Shown: positions 26,861 to 36,339, numbered from the stretch's first letter. The stretch is 64,000 nucleotides of DNA from Sphaerisporangium rhizosphaerae (GCF_042665155.1 NZ_JBHTCG010000009.1:1-64000); one strand, 5' to 3'. Notes: a model not told the origin generated them from the sequence alone. A program made the numbers and translations.

Positions 26861-27865
26861 ATGAAGAACCGGCCTCGCGGCGAGCGCAACCGGCTCGCCG
26901 CGCTCACCCTGGTGGTCCTCGGGCCGTTGGTCGCCGAACTCGCCCTGGGCTCCACGCCGGTGCGGATGGCATGGCTGCTGTTGCTGTGGCTGCCGATCTA
27001 CGGCGCTGGGGTCCTGCTCATCCGCGAGCTGGTACGCCGCTTCCGCGGCGGGTGGCTCAGCGTCATCCTGCTCGGGGTGGCCTATGAGCTGGTCGAGGAC
27101 GGCATCGCCCTGCAGGCCCTGTCCAGCCCTCACCTGTACGGCGCGGCCGGCTGGGCCCCCCGGGTGCTCGGCCTCAACAGCGCCTATCTGGAGGCCAACC
27201 TGCCCTACCACGTGGTGTTCAGCGTGACCGTCCCGATCCTGCTGACCGATCTGCTCTTCCCGCGCCACCGCCACGTGCCCTACCTCGGCCGGACCGGGCT
27301 GGTCGTCACCGGCCTGTGCGCCCTGGCCGGGGTGGCCCTGCTGAGGGTCAGCGTGCCCCCGAACCAGGATCCGGGGTACATGGCGCCGCCCGGTGTGCTG
27401 CTGGGGTGCCTGGCGGCCGTCGCCGTTCTCGCCGTGATCGCCCTCGGTGTGCTGCCGAGGCGCGCCGCGCGTCCACGCACCGACGCGCGGGTGCCCTCCG
27501 CCCGGGCGCTGGCGGGGGGCGGCTTCCTCGCCGCCCTCGCCTTCATGGGCCTGCTGTTCCCCTTCTGGGGGGCCGCACAGCCGGCCTTCACCCATGGCCT
27601 GTGGGTTCTGCTCCCGATGGCGGCCGCCGCCGTCGCCGCCGTGGGCACAGGACTGCTCGTCCACCGATGGTCGGCCTCGTCGCGATGGGACGATCGGCGG
27701 TGCCTGGCCCTGGCGGGCGGCGCGCTGATCGCGCACACGGTCTTCGGGGTCGTGGGCGTGGCCGACACGGCCCTGGACAGGGCGGGTCTGGTCGTCCTCG
27801 GCCTGCTCACCGCCTGGCTCCTGCTCGTGCTGGCCCGCCGTCCACCGGCGGCGGCGACGGGCTGA
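26861..27865 (+). CDS. Polytopic membrane protein of unknown function
   Basis: A 334-residue protein with about nine hydrophobic segments, beginning RLAALTLVVLGPLVAELALG. Cytoplasmic loops are Arg-rich (RELVRRFRGG, PRRAARPRTDAR). I do not recognise the family and see no catalytic or transporter signature. It lies between a sensor kinase and a LuxR-type response regulator, so the two-component system may respond to or control it. GGAG lies ten bases before the ATG. Confidence 0.7.
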   Translation: MKNRPRGERNRLAALTLVVLGPLVAELALGSTPVRMAWLLLLWLPIYGAGVLLIRELVRRFRGGWLSVILLGVAYELVEDGIALQALSSPHLYGAAGWAPRVLGLNSAYLEANLPYHVVFSVTVPILLTDLLFPRHRHVPYLGRTGLVVTGLCALAGVALLRVSVPPNQDPGYMAPPGVLLGCLAAVAVLAVIALGVLPRRAARPRTDARVPSARALAGGGFLAALAFMGLLFPFWGAAQPAFTHGLWVLLPMAAAAVAAVGTGLLVHRWSASSRWDDRRCLALAGGALIAHTVFGVVGVADTALDRAGLVVLGLLTAWLLLVLARRPPAAATG

Positions 27866-27927
27866 GCCGGGCCGTCGCGCACGCGCCGGTGGCGTCACCA
27901 CCGGCGTACCCGGGTGGCCGGCGGGTC

Positions 27928-28599
27928 TCAGCCGGTGAGCCCGGCCTCGTGGGCCAGCAGGCCGGCCTGCGTACGGTTCGCGCAGCCCAGCTTCGTCAGC
28001 ATGCGGGAGACATAGCTCTTCACCGTCGCCTCGGACAGGTGGAGCCTGGCCGCGATCGCGGCGTTCGACATCCCTTCGCCGAGGCAGACCAGCAGGTCGA
28101 TCTCGCGCTCGGTGAGCTCGTCCAACCGGGTCCTGGCCTGCTGGACGCGCTGGTGCCGGCCGGCCGAGGCGGCGACCACGCGGCGCGTGGCCTCCCTGGA
28201 CATCACGGTGTGCCCCTCGGCCGCGACGCGGACCAGGCCGATCAGGTCCTCCGGCGGCGTCGTCTTCAGCAGGAACCCCGACGCGCCCGCGCTCAGGGCC
28301 TTCATCACATGAGCGTCGGTGTCGAACGTCGTGAGCGCCACCAGCGCCGGAGCGGCCGGCATCGCGGCGATCTTCTCGATGGCGGTCAGCCCGTCCACCT
28401 CGGGCATCCGCAGGTCCATCAGCATCACGTCGGGCCGGAAGCGCACGGCGGCCTCGATCGCCTCGGCCCCGTCCTGCGCCACGCCGACGACCTCGATGTC
28501 GCCGGCCGAGCTCAGCACGGTCCGCAGGTGCGCCAGCACCATGGGCTCGTCGTCGACGAGGACCACGCGGATCGCGGTGCGGGCGCTGTCGGCGGACAC
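27928..28599 (-). CDS. NarL/LuxR-family response regulator
   Basis: A 223-residue DNA-binding response regulator. The receiver domain has DDE at residues 16-18, phospho-Asp in VMLMDLRMPEVDG, Thr in LTTFDTD and Lys in FLLKTTPPEDL. The C-terminal LuxR helix-turn-helix reads LTEREIDLLVCLGEGMSNAAIAARLHLSEATVKSYVSRMLTKLG. The GTG start at 28599 keeps the full receiver. It is the probable partner of the kinase at 25062, although the two are on opposite strands with one gene between them. Confidence 0.88.
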   Translation of the reverse strand: MSADSARTAIRVVLVDDEPMVLAHLRTVLSSAGDIEVVGVAQDGAEAIEAAVRFRPDVMLMDLRMPEVDGLTAIEKIAAMPAAPALVALTTFDTDAHVMKALSAGASGFLLKTTPPEDLIGLVRVAAEGHTVMSREATRRVVAASAGRHQRVQQARTRLDELTEREIDLLVCLGEGMSNAAIAARLHLSEATVKSYVSRMLTKLGCANRTQAGLLAHEAGLTG

Positions 28600-28779
28600 C
28601 CCCGCAGTATCGCATCACGACCGGCCGGATGAGGCTCCCCGAGCACGACGGTCCCACCATGCCTTTCGCCCGCACAACCGATTCGCGATCGCAAGCATGG
28701 AGCACGCGGCATATCAGGACTTCACGCGCCCGATGCGCCGCCTGGACACAACCACGGGTTGTGGCCATAGGGTACCCGG

Positions 28780-29715
28780 ATGGACCTCGACACCGTCCGG
28801 ACCTTCGTCGCCGCCGCGGACGCGGGACGGTTCCAGGAGGCCGCCGCCGAGCTGGCGGTCACCCAGCAGGCCGTCTCCAAGCGCATCGCCGCGCTGGAGC
28901 GCGACCTCGGCGTGCGGTTGTTCACCCGGACCGCGCGCGGCGCCGAGCTCACCATCGACGGGCAGGCGTTCCTGCCCCACGCGCGCGAGCTGTTGCGCGT
29001 CGCCGAGCGCGCGGTCGGGTCCGTGCGCCCCGGCAGCCGTCCCCTGCGCGTCGACGTGATCGCCTCGCGCGGCGCGGCGTCGGGCCTGATGCGAGACTTC
29101 CACCGCGCGCACCCCGAGATCGAACTCGACGTGGTGATGCTGCTCGAGATCGAGACGGCCGTCGCCGCCATCCGGTCCGGTGCGATCGACGCGTCCTTCC
29201 GCGCCGTCGCCGTGCCCGGCCGGCCTCTTCCCGAGGACTTCGCGTCGGTCCGGGTGCTGGACGAGCGGCTCCAGCTCCTCACCGGCCCCGCCCACGCGCT
29301 GGCGGGCGCGCGGTCGGTGACCGTCGCGCAGCTCGCCGGGCACCGCATCTGGATGCCCGGCCTGGTCCCCGGAACCGAGTGGACCGCCTACTACGACGAC
29401 CTGGTCGCCGAGTTCGGCCTCACCATCGAGGCGACCGGCCCCAATTTCGGCTCCGACGCGCTCCTGGACACCATCGCCGACACCCCGGCCCTGGCCACCT
29501 TCATGGGCGAGCGGACGCGCCTGGTCTGGCCCGCCGACTACGGCCTGCGCCGCATCCCGGTGACCGGCCCGACGCCCGTCTACCCGCATTCGCTCCTGTG
29601 GCACCGCGACAACCCGCACCCCGCGCTGGCCACGCTCCGCGCCCACCTCGCCGCCACGGCGGCCGGCCACGACGCCGCCGGCACCTGGGCCCCGGACTGG
29701 GTCGTCCCACGGTGA
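28780..29715 (+). CDS. LysR-family transcriptional regulator
   Basis: A 311-residue regulator. The N-terminal winged helix-turn-helix is canonical (LDTVRTFVAAADAGRFQEAAAELAVTQQAVSKRIAALERDLGVRLFTR in outline), followed by a two-lobed effector domain. No neighbouring gene is an evident target: upstream is the divergent response regulator, downstream a convergent secreted propeller. Inducer unknown. Confidence 0.87.
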   Translation: MDLDTVRTFVAAADAGRFQEAAAELAVTQQAVSKRIAALERDLGVRLFTRTARGAELTIDGQAFLPHARELLRVAERAVGSVRPGSRPLRVDVIASRGAASGLMRDFHRAHPEIELDVVMLLEIETAVAAIRSGAIDASFRAVAVPGRPLPEDFASVRVLDERLQLLTGPAHALAGARSVTVAQLAGHRIWMPGLVPGTEWTAYYDDLVAEFGLTIEATGPNFGSDALLDTIADTPALATFMGERTRLVWPADYGLRRIPVTGPTPVYPHSLLWHRDNPHPALATLRAHLAATAAGHDAAGTWAPDWVVPR

Positions 29716-29742
29716 ACGCCGCGTCCGGCCCTGAGGGCGGCG

Positions 29743-30855
29743 TCAGCGGACGGAGGACACCGCGATGCCCATTCCGTCGCGCAGGCCGGTGCCGGCGTCG
29801 GTGAAGGCGCGCCGCGGCGGGGTGTTGCCGTTGGCCAGCCGGTCGAAGGCGAGGACGGTGCCGGGGCTGTCGAACGCGGCGGCTTTGGTGAGCACGTAGA
29901 TGGTGCCGTCGACCTGGCTGCCGACGATGCCGGTGATCACCTTCCCGGCCAGGCCGGTCGCCGGGCCGGAGATCACGCGCACCGGGGCGGCGTCCCCGCT
30001 CGCGGTGCCGGCGTACACGTTGATGTGGGTCTGCTGGCCCTGGCTGACGGCGACGTAGAGCCGGCCGGTGAAGGGTGAGTAGGAGACGGCGACCTGGTCG
30101 CAGGTGCTGGAACAGCTGCCCAGGCCGGTGTGCGGCCCGGCGATGACCCGTGCCGGTGTGGAGCCGCCGATCGAGCCGCTGGTGAAGTACTCCACCGCGT
30201 TGCCGTTCGCGCGCACCACCGCGGCGATGACATATCCGGACGGGTCGGTGGTCAGGACGCCCGGCCAGGGGTGGAACGACTCGTCGGTCGGGATCTGGCG
30301 TACCGCGGGCACCGTGTAGAGGTTCGCGGGGGTGCCGCTCGCATTCGGCGCGGCCACCGCGATCATGGCCTCGGCCTGGCCGGTCGCCACGTACGCGAAC
30401 CCCGCGGCGTCCACCGCCACCGCCCGGGAGTCCGGACCGGCGACGCGGAAGATCCGGCCCGGCGTCGTGGCCCCCGGCGGGTAGACGAGGGTGGTCGCGT
30501 CCGACAGGAAGCTCTGCGCGTAGGCGTTCCCCCGGGTGTCGAAGGCGATTCCCCACGGCCCCCAGTAGGTGTTGGGGTCGCCCGGGTCGGCCAGTTGCCG
30601 CACCGGCGACACCGCGCCCGAGCTCCCGGTGGGGTAGGCCGTCACCGGTCCGCGGGTGTTGGCGACGTACAGCAGTTCCGGGCCGGTGGGGAACGGCGTC
30701 GGACTGACGGAGGGCCCGCCGGAGGGCACGGCGGACGGCACGGCGGCCGTGGCCCTGGCCGTGGGGAAGCCGCCCAGCCACCCCGTGCCCGCTACGACCG
30801 CGAGCGCGGCCACGACACCTGCCACACCCAACCGCTCTGATAAACCACGCCGCAT
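29743..30855 (-). CDS. Secreted beta-propeller protein, function unknown
   Basis: An exported protein of about 370 residues. A signal peptide (GVAGVVAALAVVAGTGWLGG) is followed by a Ser/Pro-rich stretch (VPSGGPSVSPTPFPTGP) and then six or so repeats of about 45 residues with pattern LYVANTRGPVTAYP, GIAFDTRGNAYAQS, AVAVDAAGFAYVATG, typical of NHL/YVTN-type propellers. No catalytic motif is visible; a binding role outside the cell is likely. The chosen ATG at 30855 gives a normal signal peptide but lacks a clear ribosome-binding site; a longer form from 30948 is possible. Confidence 0.65.
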   Translation of the reverse strand: MRRGLSERLGVAGVVAALAVVAGTGWLGGFPTARATAAVPSAVPSGGPSVSPTPFPTGPELLYVANTRGPVTAYPTGSSGAVSPVRQLADPGDPNTYWGPWGIAFDTRGNAYAQSFLSDATTLVYPPGATTPGRIFRVAGPDSRAVAVDAAGFAYVATGQAEAMIAVAAPNASGTPANLYTVPAVRQIPTDESFHPWPGVLTTDPSGYVIAAVVRANGNAVEYFTSGSIGGSTPARVIAGPHTGLGSCSSTCDQVAVSYSPFTGRLYVAVSQGQQTHINVYAGTASGDAAPVRVISGPATGLAGKVITGIVGSQVDGTIYVLTKAAAFDSPGTVLAFDRLANGNTPPRRAFTDAGTGLRDGMGIAVSSVR

Positions 30856-31203
30856 GCGCACAACGTCGCACCGCACCGGCCGTAAGGCAACGGCCCGCGA
30901 CACCGAGGAAGTCACCCCCCGCCGTGGAGGCACCGGCTTGGACCCCACGATGGGTAATCGCCCACGGTAGCGACTTGATCACCCGCCCCGGCCCATCTCA
31001 CCGCCGGCCGGCCCCGGATGAACCTTTCACGCCGGACTCAGTGGACGGCCGGCGCGTCGTCCACGGCGGCCAGGAACTCGGCGAACGGCCGGTCGACCAC
31101 TGACCATCGCGCCTGACGAGAACCTCCGCACAGACTCGTCACTTTTTCTCCAGTGGACCGCGCTGTAATGGCCGCTACGTGTCCTGAGGAGAAAGGTCAG
31201 CTT

Positions 31204-31695
31204 ATGAGCCGGTTCGACAACGGGTGGGGCGCGGACGGATGGGCCGTGCCACCCGGCGGGGGGAACCTGGTCGAGCTGGGTGGTCCGCACCGGCCGGAGA
31301 TCCTGGTGCGCGGCGCCGAGGTGGGAGGCGAGTTGGGCGCCTTCGTGTTCCACCATGACGTCATCGAGGAGAATCCGCCGCACGCCCACCACGACTTCAT
31401 GAAGATCGCCTACGTGCTGGAGGGCGAGTACGCGTTCCGCGTCGGCGACGCCGAGTTCGAGGGCGGCCCGGGCACCACCGTGGTCGTGCCCCGCGGCTCG
31501 TACCACACGTTCGTGACGCCGACCGGCGGCAAGCTGCTCTTCGTCAGCGCCCCCTCCGGCAACGAGGAGCTCTTCCTGGAGATGGGACGCCTCGGAGCGG
31601 ACCCGTCGCCAGGGCAACTGCTCGCCCTCGACGAGCGCTTCGGGACCACCCGCCTGCCGGGCGACGAGGGCCGCCCGTGGCGTCAGCCGCGCTGA
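31204..31695 (+). CDS. Single-domain cupin protein
   Basis: A 163-residue cytoplasmic protein with one cupin barrel: metal-binding motif 1 NPPHAHHDFMKIAYVLEGEYAFRVG (two His, one Glu) and motif 2 PRGSYHTFVTPTGGKLLFV. AGGAGAAAGG lies upstream of the ATG. The gene ends immediately before a truncated protease reading frame. Enzyme or binding role cannot be decided. Confidence 0.75.
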   Translation: MSRFDNGWGADGWAVPPGGGNLVELGGPHRPEILVRGAEVGGELGAFVFHHDVIEENPPHAHHDFMKIAYVLEGEYAFRVGDAEFEGGPGTTVVVPRGSYHTFVTPTGGKLLFVSAPSGNEELFLEMGRLGADPSPGQLLALDERFGTTRLPGDEGRPWRQPR

Positions 31696-31696
31696 C

Positions 31697-32225
31697 CCCG
31701 TCGTCGGACGGAAAGCCGGCGACGACCCGTGGCTGTACAACTGCATGGACGACCCCGACCAGCGTGCCATCGTCGACGCGGTCAACAGGGCCCAGCTCTA
31801 CGCGCGGCGCAAGGGCACGCTCAATGTGGCCGCGGCCGGCAACGCCGGCGCCGACCTCGGCGCGGACGCGATCGTGGACGACAGAAGCCCGGGCGGCGAC
31901 AAGTACCAGATCCCGGACACCCCGGGGAAGGACGGCCGCATCCTGTCCACCTTGCCGAACGGCCGGTACGGCTACCTTCAGGGCACCTCGATGGCGTCCC
32001 CGCACGTGGCCGCCGTGGCCGCGCTGCTGAAGTCGGCGCACCCGCACGCCACCCCCGGCCCAGCTCCAGGCCCTGCTGAAAGCGCACGCCGACAACCCGG
32101 GGTGCCCGAGCGGCCCCTACGACGGCAACGGCGACGGAGTCGCGGACGCGACCTGCTCCGGCGACGAGCACGTCAACGGCTTCTACGGCCACGGCGTCGT
32201 CAACGCGCTGCGCGCGGTCAAGTAG
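31697..32225 (+). pseudogene. Remnant of a subtilisin-family (S8) peptidase
   Basis: From about 31721 the frame reads DDPWLYNCMDDPDQRAIVDAVNRAQ, then TLNVAAAGNAGADLG (oxyanion Asn) and YLQGTSMASPHVAAVAALLKSAHP (catalytic Ser). The domain with the catalytic Asp and His is missing and there is no start codon or signal peptide. Near 32055 one extra base shifts the frame; the true C-terminus (AQLQALLKAHADNPGCP, NGFYGHGVVNALRAVK) continues in the other frame to a TAG at 32223. It is a dead gene that begins two bases after the cupin stop. Confidence 0.85.
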
Positions 32226-32980
32226 GCCCTGCCCTGGCCGATGGTGCGGCTTCCGCCGAGGGTCTGGATGAGCGACTGGAACCGCACCGCTCCCCTCCCC
32301 TCCGCCGGACCGCCGGCCTGCTCGGACGACCTCTTCGGAGATACCCCCTTACGAGCACCCACGTCCGCTCACCGTCACGCGGGCCACCGGTCGAGGCGGC
32401 GAGAGCGGCGAACCTTGACGAACGGTTGGTCCGCGAGTCGCTCGGCCGACCGTGGTCGATGGCGAGGTCCGAGAGCCGCCCGCCGTCCGGGGCGCGAGTC
32501 CGGCGGTCCTCAACACACGCGGCCGCTGTATTGCCCGATCACGGCCGAAAGTATCGGAATTCCGCAAAAACTTCTGGAAGGGGGCCCAATAGCACTTGAC
32601 GACGGCATCCCATGATCATTTCGGGAGGCCATCCGCCCTCCACCCGGCACGTGATCGGCCTGTTCACTACGAAAGTTTCATCCTGTGCGCCAGGCACAGG
32701 CGCGAACAATCCCTGGTCAGCACGTGTGGAGGAGCACCCCGCGGGACCGGCGCCCCGCACCGGAAGTCAAGCTACTTGACATCCGTGATCAGGTCGTATT
32801 TGCTCCCTCGCACCACACCTTTTCAGCACGTGTGCGGCGCACTGATAACCCGCCGCCGAACCTTGGCGCTGATATCCCGGTTCCCGTTTCACAGCACCCG
32901 GCATTCGATGCCGCTGATGGAAAGGAACGCAGAAATGTTATCGACATCGGCCCGGTCCGCACGGCCAGAGGGAATCGCAA
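32226..32980. other. Leader region of the second feruloyl esterase
   Basis: About 755 bases without a convincing gene. It holds a GAAAGTTTC palindrome at 32671-32679 and a TTGACA at 32774 that could be a -35 box. A purine-rich AGAGGG lies nine bases before the esterase ATG. Confidence 0.45.
32671..32679. promoter_or_regulatory. GAAAGTTTC palindrome upstream of the esterase
   Basis: Matches the GAAA-n-TTTC core found at 4873 and 56902. It lies about 300 bases before the esterase start and about 100 before a TTGACA hexamer, so a control role is possible. Confidence 0.4.
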
Positions 32981-34363
32981 ATGTTGAAGCATAGGTCAAT
33001 CCTCGGGGCCGTGGCGCTCGCGGCGGCCGTCGTCCTCGCGACAGGGCACGCGGCGATGAGCAGCGGCAGCAGCACAGGAAACTCGGCGTCCGCCGCCGCC
33101 GCGCTCGCGGGCACCGCGGGATGCGGTAAGACCCCGACGCTGACCAGCGGGACGCGGAGCATCACGACCAGCGGCAAGAACCGCCAGTACATTCTGCGGA
33201 TTCCTTCGAACTACAACAACAACACCCCCTACCGCCTGATCTTCGGCCTCCACTGGCTGAACGGCACCATGAACGCCGTCGACTCGGGCGAAAGCGCCGG
33301 GGCCTCCTGGTCCTACTACGGGCAGCGGCAGCTGTCCAACAACACCGCGATCTTCGTCGCGCCGCAGGGCTTCAACAACGGGTGGGCCAACAACGGCGGC
33401 GAGGACGTCACCTTCATCGACGACATCATGCGGCAGGTCGAGTCGGACCTGTGCGTCGACACCTCGCTGCGTTTCGCCATGGGGTGGAGCTACGGCGGCG
33501 CCATGAGCTTCTCCCTCGCGTGCAGCCGCGCGACGGTCTTCCGCGCGGTCGTGGTGTACTCCGGCGCGCAGCTCAGCGGATGCAGCGGCGGCACCCAGCC
33601 CATCGCCTACATGGGACTGCACGGCATCACCGACAACGTGCTCAACATCTCCCAGGGACGGGCGCTGCGCGACAAGTTCGTGCAGCTCAACGGCTGCACC
33701 GCGCAGAACCCGCCCGAGCCGGGTTCCGGCAGCCGGTCGCACATCATCACCGCCTACTCCGGATGCCGCGCCGGATACCCGGTCGTCTGGGCCGCCTTCG
33801 ACAACGGCCACACGCCCGCCCCGGTGGACGGGACCTACACCGCGGACGGCGCCCAGACCTGGACCAAGGGCGAGGTGTGGAAGTTCATCTCCCAGTTCAC
33901 CAGCACCGGCAACCCCAATCCCACTCCCACCCCCACGCCGACCGTCACCCCGACCGTCACCCCGACGCCGACCGTCACCCCGTCCCCCACGACGGACTTC
34001 CGTCTGCGCAACGAGGGCGCCGGCCGCTGCGTCGACTCCCCCAACAGCGCCACCGCCAACGGCACCCAGCTCCAGGTCTACGACTGCCACACCAACGCCA
34101 ACCAGCGCTTCACCTACAACTCCGGCCGGCTGGAGATCCTCGGCAAGTGTGTGGACTCTCCGACCAACGCCGGCTCCGGCACCCGCGTCCAGCTGTGGGA
34201 CTGCCACACCAACAGCAACCAGCAGTGGACCTTCACCTCCAGCGGCACCATCACCAACGGCGCCAACAACCTCTGCCTCAACGCCGCCGGCACCGGCAAC
34301 ACCTCCGGCGTGACCATCGCCACCTGCAACGGCCAGGCCACCCAGAGATGGACCAGGGCATGA
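32981..34363 (+). CDS. Secreted FaeC-like feruloyl esterase (CE1) with C-terminal ricin-type CBM13
   Basis: Complete 460-residue paralogue of the esterase at the left edge. A signal peptide (about 1-37) precedes an alpha/beta-hydrolase that starts GCGKTPTLTSGTRSITTSGKNRQYILR; the nucleophile is in GWSYGGAMSFSLACSR, an acidic residue probably in HGITDNVLN, and the His in FDNGHTPAP. A short Pro-Thr linker (about 307-328) joins it to a ricin-type domain with three repeats ending in QRFTY, QQWTF and QRWTRA. Catalytic domains of the two paralogues are nearly identical while binding modules differ. Ferulate specificity is inferred from similarity to fungal type C/D esterases. Confidence 0.9.
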   Translation: MLKHRSILGAVALAAAVVLATGHAAMSSGSSTGNSASAAAALAGTAGCGKTPTLTSGTRSITTSGKNRQYILRIPSNYNNNTPYRLIFGLHWLNGTMNAVDSGESAGASWSYYGQRQLSNNTAIFVAPQGFNNGWANNGGEDVTFIDDIMRQVESDLCVDTSLRFAMGWSYGGAMSFSLACSRATVFRAVVVYSGAQLSGCSGGTQPIAYMGLHGITDNVLNISQGRALRDKFVQLNGCTAQNPPEPGSGSRSHIITAYSGCRAGYPVVWAAFDNGHTPAPVDGTYTADGAQTWTKGEVWKFISQFTSTGNPNPTPTPTPTVTPTVTPTPTVTPSPTTDFRLRNEGAGRCVDSPNSATANGTQLQVYDCHTNANQRFTYNSGRLEILGKCVDSPTNAGSGTRVQLWDCHTNSNQQWTFTSSGTITNGANNLCLNAAGTGNTSGVTIATCNGQATQRWTRA

Positions 34364-34384
34364 CCACCCACTAGCCGATGACGA

Positions 34385-34420
34385 ACGTCGGGTCCAGGCG
34401 ACTCCGCCTGGACCCGACGT
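34385..34420. terminator. Strong terminator hairpin after the esterase gene
   Basis: Perfect 16-base arms (34385-34400 and 34405-34420) with a four-base loop, 21 bases after the stop codon. Confidence 0.8.
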
Positions 34421-34487
34421 GACATTTCCGCTTCGCCGGAGACCTTCGAAAATATTCGCGTGCGCCGTGAGTGCGGCCGGGTGTTGC

Positions 34488-35099
34488 ATGGGCCAGATGA
34501 TCGACGAACCGCTGGAACGACTGCGCGCCGCCGCCCGACGCACCCGTGAACTGGCTCTGCACCGGGCGAGCACCGGCCTGGGGCACCAGGACGCCGACGA
34601 CGACATCGGCACGATCGGCACGGACGGAGCCCTCGGGTTCGACCCGTTCCCCCTGCTGGAAGCCCTCCATCACCACGGCGTCCGAGCCGTCGTGATCGGG
34701 CAGGTCGCCGGCATCATGCATGGGTCCACCGAACCGACCGGCGATCTGGACCTGCTCTGGGATGGCGCCCCCGCTCACGCCCCAGCCCTGGCGGCCGCCT
34801 TGACCTCCGTCGACGCCCGGCTCTCCGACGAAGCAGGCGACCCCCTGCCTACTCACCCGGATTCCCTTCTCCGCCCCAAAGTGCAGTTCACCTCACCCGC
34901 GGCCGGCGGGGACTGCTGCACCCCGGCGCTCCCCTGGGGCGACCTTCGCCCCAGAGAGTTCCTCGACCACGCGGTCACCGCGGTCGACCCGGGCGGCCTG
35001 GAAGTCCACTACGTCTGCCGAGAGGACCTGATCCGGATGCGCCGCGCCATAGGCCGCCCCAAGGACCTGCGCCGAGCAGCCGAACTGCGAGAGCTGTGA
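34488..35099 (+). CDS. Small nucleotidyltransferase-fold protein
   Basis: About 203 residues with a minimal nucleotidyltransferase-like core: VVIGQVAGIMHGSTEPTGDLDLLW gives the Gly-Ser turn and the Asp-x-Asp metal pair, and a later Asp lies in HYVCREDLIRMRRAIGRPKDLRR. Such proteins occur as antitoxin-associated or stand-alone enzymes; no toxin partner is visible. Start uncertain (34488 or 34497), since neither ATG has a clear ribosome-binding site. Confidence 0.65.
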   Translation: MGQMIDEPLERLRAAARRTRELALHRASTGLGHQDADDDIGTIGTDGALGFDPFPLLEALHHHGVRAVVIGQVAGIMHGSTEPTGDLDLLWDGAPAHAPALAAALTSVDARLSDEAGDPLPTHPDSLLRPKVQFTSPAAGGDCCTPALPWGDLRPREFLDHAVTAVDPGGLEVHYVCREDLIRMRRAIGRPKDLRRAAELREL

Positions 35100-35127
35100 G
35101 AACTGTGCGACGTCGTCAGACCGGGGC

Positions 35128-36339
35128 TCACAACAGTCCTCTCTTCACGAGGTTCGTCATGAGGTCGCGGACTCCGAAGTCCCAAGGTGCGCAGTCCTCG
35201 GCGTGCTGGACGCGGTTGACCAGGGTGCCGAGGGCGGGGGAACCGATCCGCACCACGTCGCCGGTCTTGTGCGTGAACCCCTCGCCCGGGTGGTCGCGGT
35301 CCTGGATGGGCGCGAACATCGTGCCGAGCATCAGGACCGCGCCGTCGGGATACTGATGGTGCGGACCGATCAGTTGCCGCACCAGCGCTTCCGGATCGCG
35401 TGACATTCGCGCCATCTCCGAGACCGCCTCGAGGCGGAAGCCGTCCTCGCCTTCGATCTCCAGCCGCACCACCAGGCCGCGTACCTGTTCCAGGTCGAAC
35501 CGCTCGTCGAAGAGCCGGATCAGGGGGCCGAGCGCGCACGAGGCGTTGTTGTCCTTCGCCATCGGCAGCAGGAGCGCGGATCGGCCCTCGACATCCCGGA
35601 GGTTGACGTCGTTGGCGAGCGCCGCCCCCACGATCCGGCCACTCGACTGGACGATGAGCGACACCTCGGGCTCGGGGTTGTTCCAGGTCGAGGCTGCGAG
35701 CACCCCGACGGGCACCGCGGTTCCCATGGCGGACAGGACCTGCCCCTTGGTGAAGATCTCGGCGTCCGGGCCGATCCCGACCTCCAGGTACTGGCTCCAG
35801 ATGCCCTCGGCGACGAGCAGGGTCTTCAGCCGCGCCGCCTCCTCCGAACCTGGCGTCAGGTCGTGAAGATCGGCGCCGACGCCGGCGAGCATCCGCCGGC
35901 GGATGTCCGCCGCGAGTGCCATGTCGCCGCCGGCCCGCTCCTCGATGACGCGTTCGATCATCGAGACGGGGAAGGTCACCCCGGCGGCCTTGAGCGCCTG
36001 GAGGTCGACCGGTGCGAGGAGCCAGGGCCGGGTGTGGTCCCGGTCCGCGGCCCCGGTGTTGGCGAGCACGTCCCCGAAGCCGCCGACATGCCGGCCATCG
36101 AGCGCGGAGACCACGGCGGCGGGGTCCGGCAGCTCGCAGATGTCGCGGACCGTCGGGAAGTCCGCGCTGATGTCGATGACCTCTCCGTCGCGGACCACCA
36201 CGGGTGAGGGCCCTTCGACGAGAGGATCCCAGATCCGGCCGATCAGGACACCGTCCGCGGCATCGTCCGGCAGCGCGTCCGCGGCCGTCCCGAACCAGGC
36301 GGCCTCGGCGGCGAGCTCATCGGGCGATGACCAGATCAT
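35128..36339 (-). CDS. FAH-family 2-keto-3-deoxy sugar-acid dehydratase/hydrolase
   Basis: A 403-residue protein of the fumarylacetoacetate hydrolase superfamily. The C-terminal domain carries the metal ligands in a Glu-x-Glu pair (NNPEPEVSLIV) and an Asp (ALANDVNLRDVEG), with the conserved AKDNNASCALGP loop. Length and arrangement fit XylX-like 2-keto-3-deoxy-pentonate dehydratases of the oxidative pentose (Weimberg-type) pathway. Its ATG overlaps the stop of the enolase-family dehydratase gene upstream, so the two probably act in sequence on one sugar acid. The exact substrate is inferred. Confidence 0.75.
   Translation of the reverse strand: MIWSSPDELAAEAAWFGTAADALPDDAADGVLIGRIWDPLVEGPSPVVVRDGEVIDISADFPTVRDICELPDPAAVVSALDGRHVGGFGDVLANTGAADRDHTRPWLLAPVDLQALKAAGVTFPVSMIERVIEERAGGDMALAADIRRRMLAGVGADLHDLTPGSEEAARLKTLLVAEGIWSQYLEVGIGPDAEIFTKGQVLSAMGTAVPVGVLAASTWNNPEPEVSLIVQSSGRIVGAALANDVNLRDVEGRSALLLPMAKDNNASCALGPLIRLFDERFDLEQVRGLVVRLEIEGEDGFRLEAVSEMARMSRDPEALVRQLIGPHHQYPDGAVLMLGTMFAPIQDRDHPGEGFTHKTGDVVRIGSPALGTLVNRVQHAEDCAPWDFGVRDLMTNLVKRGLL

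Noticed and set aside
31039..31110. A leftward frame ending VDRPFAEFLAAVDDAPAVH followed by a stop, in the space before the cupin gene
   Set aside because: It looks like the C-terminus of a lost gene, but there is no start, no family match and only about 20 residues of plausible sequence.
31697..32225. Subtilase as a leader peptidase of a ribosomal peptide cluster
   Set aside because: The gene is truncated and frameshifted, and no precursor peptide or modifying enzyme lies nearby.
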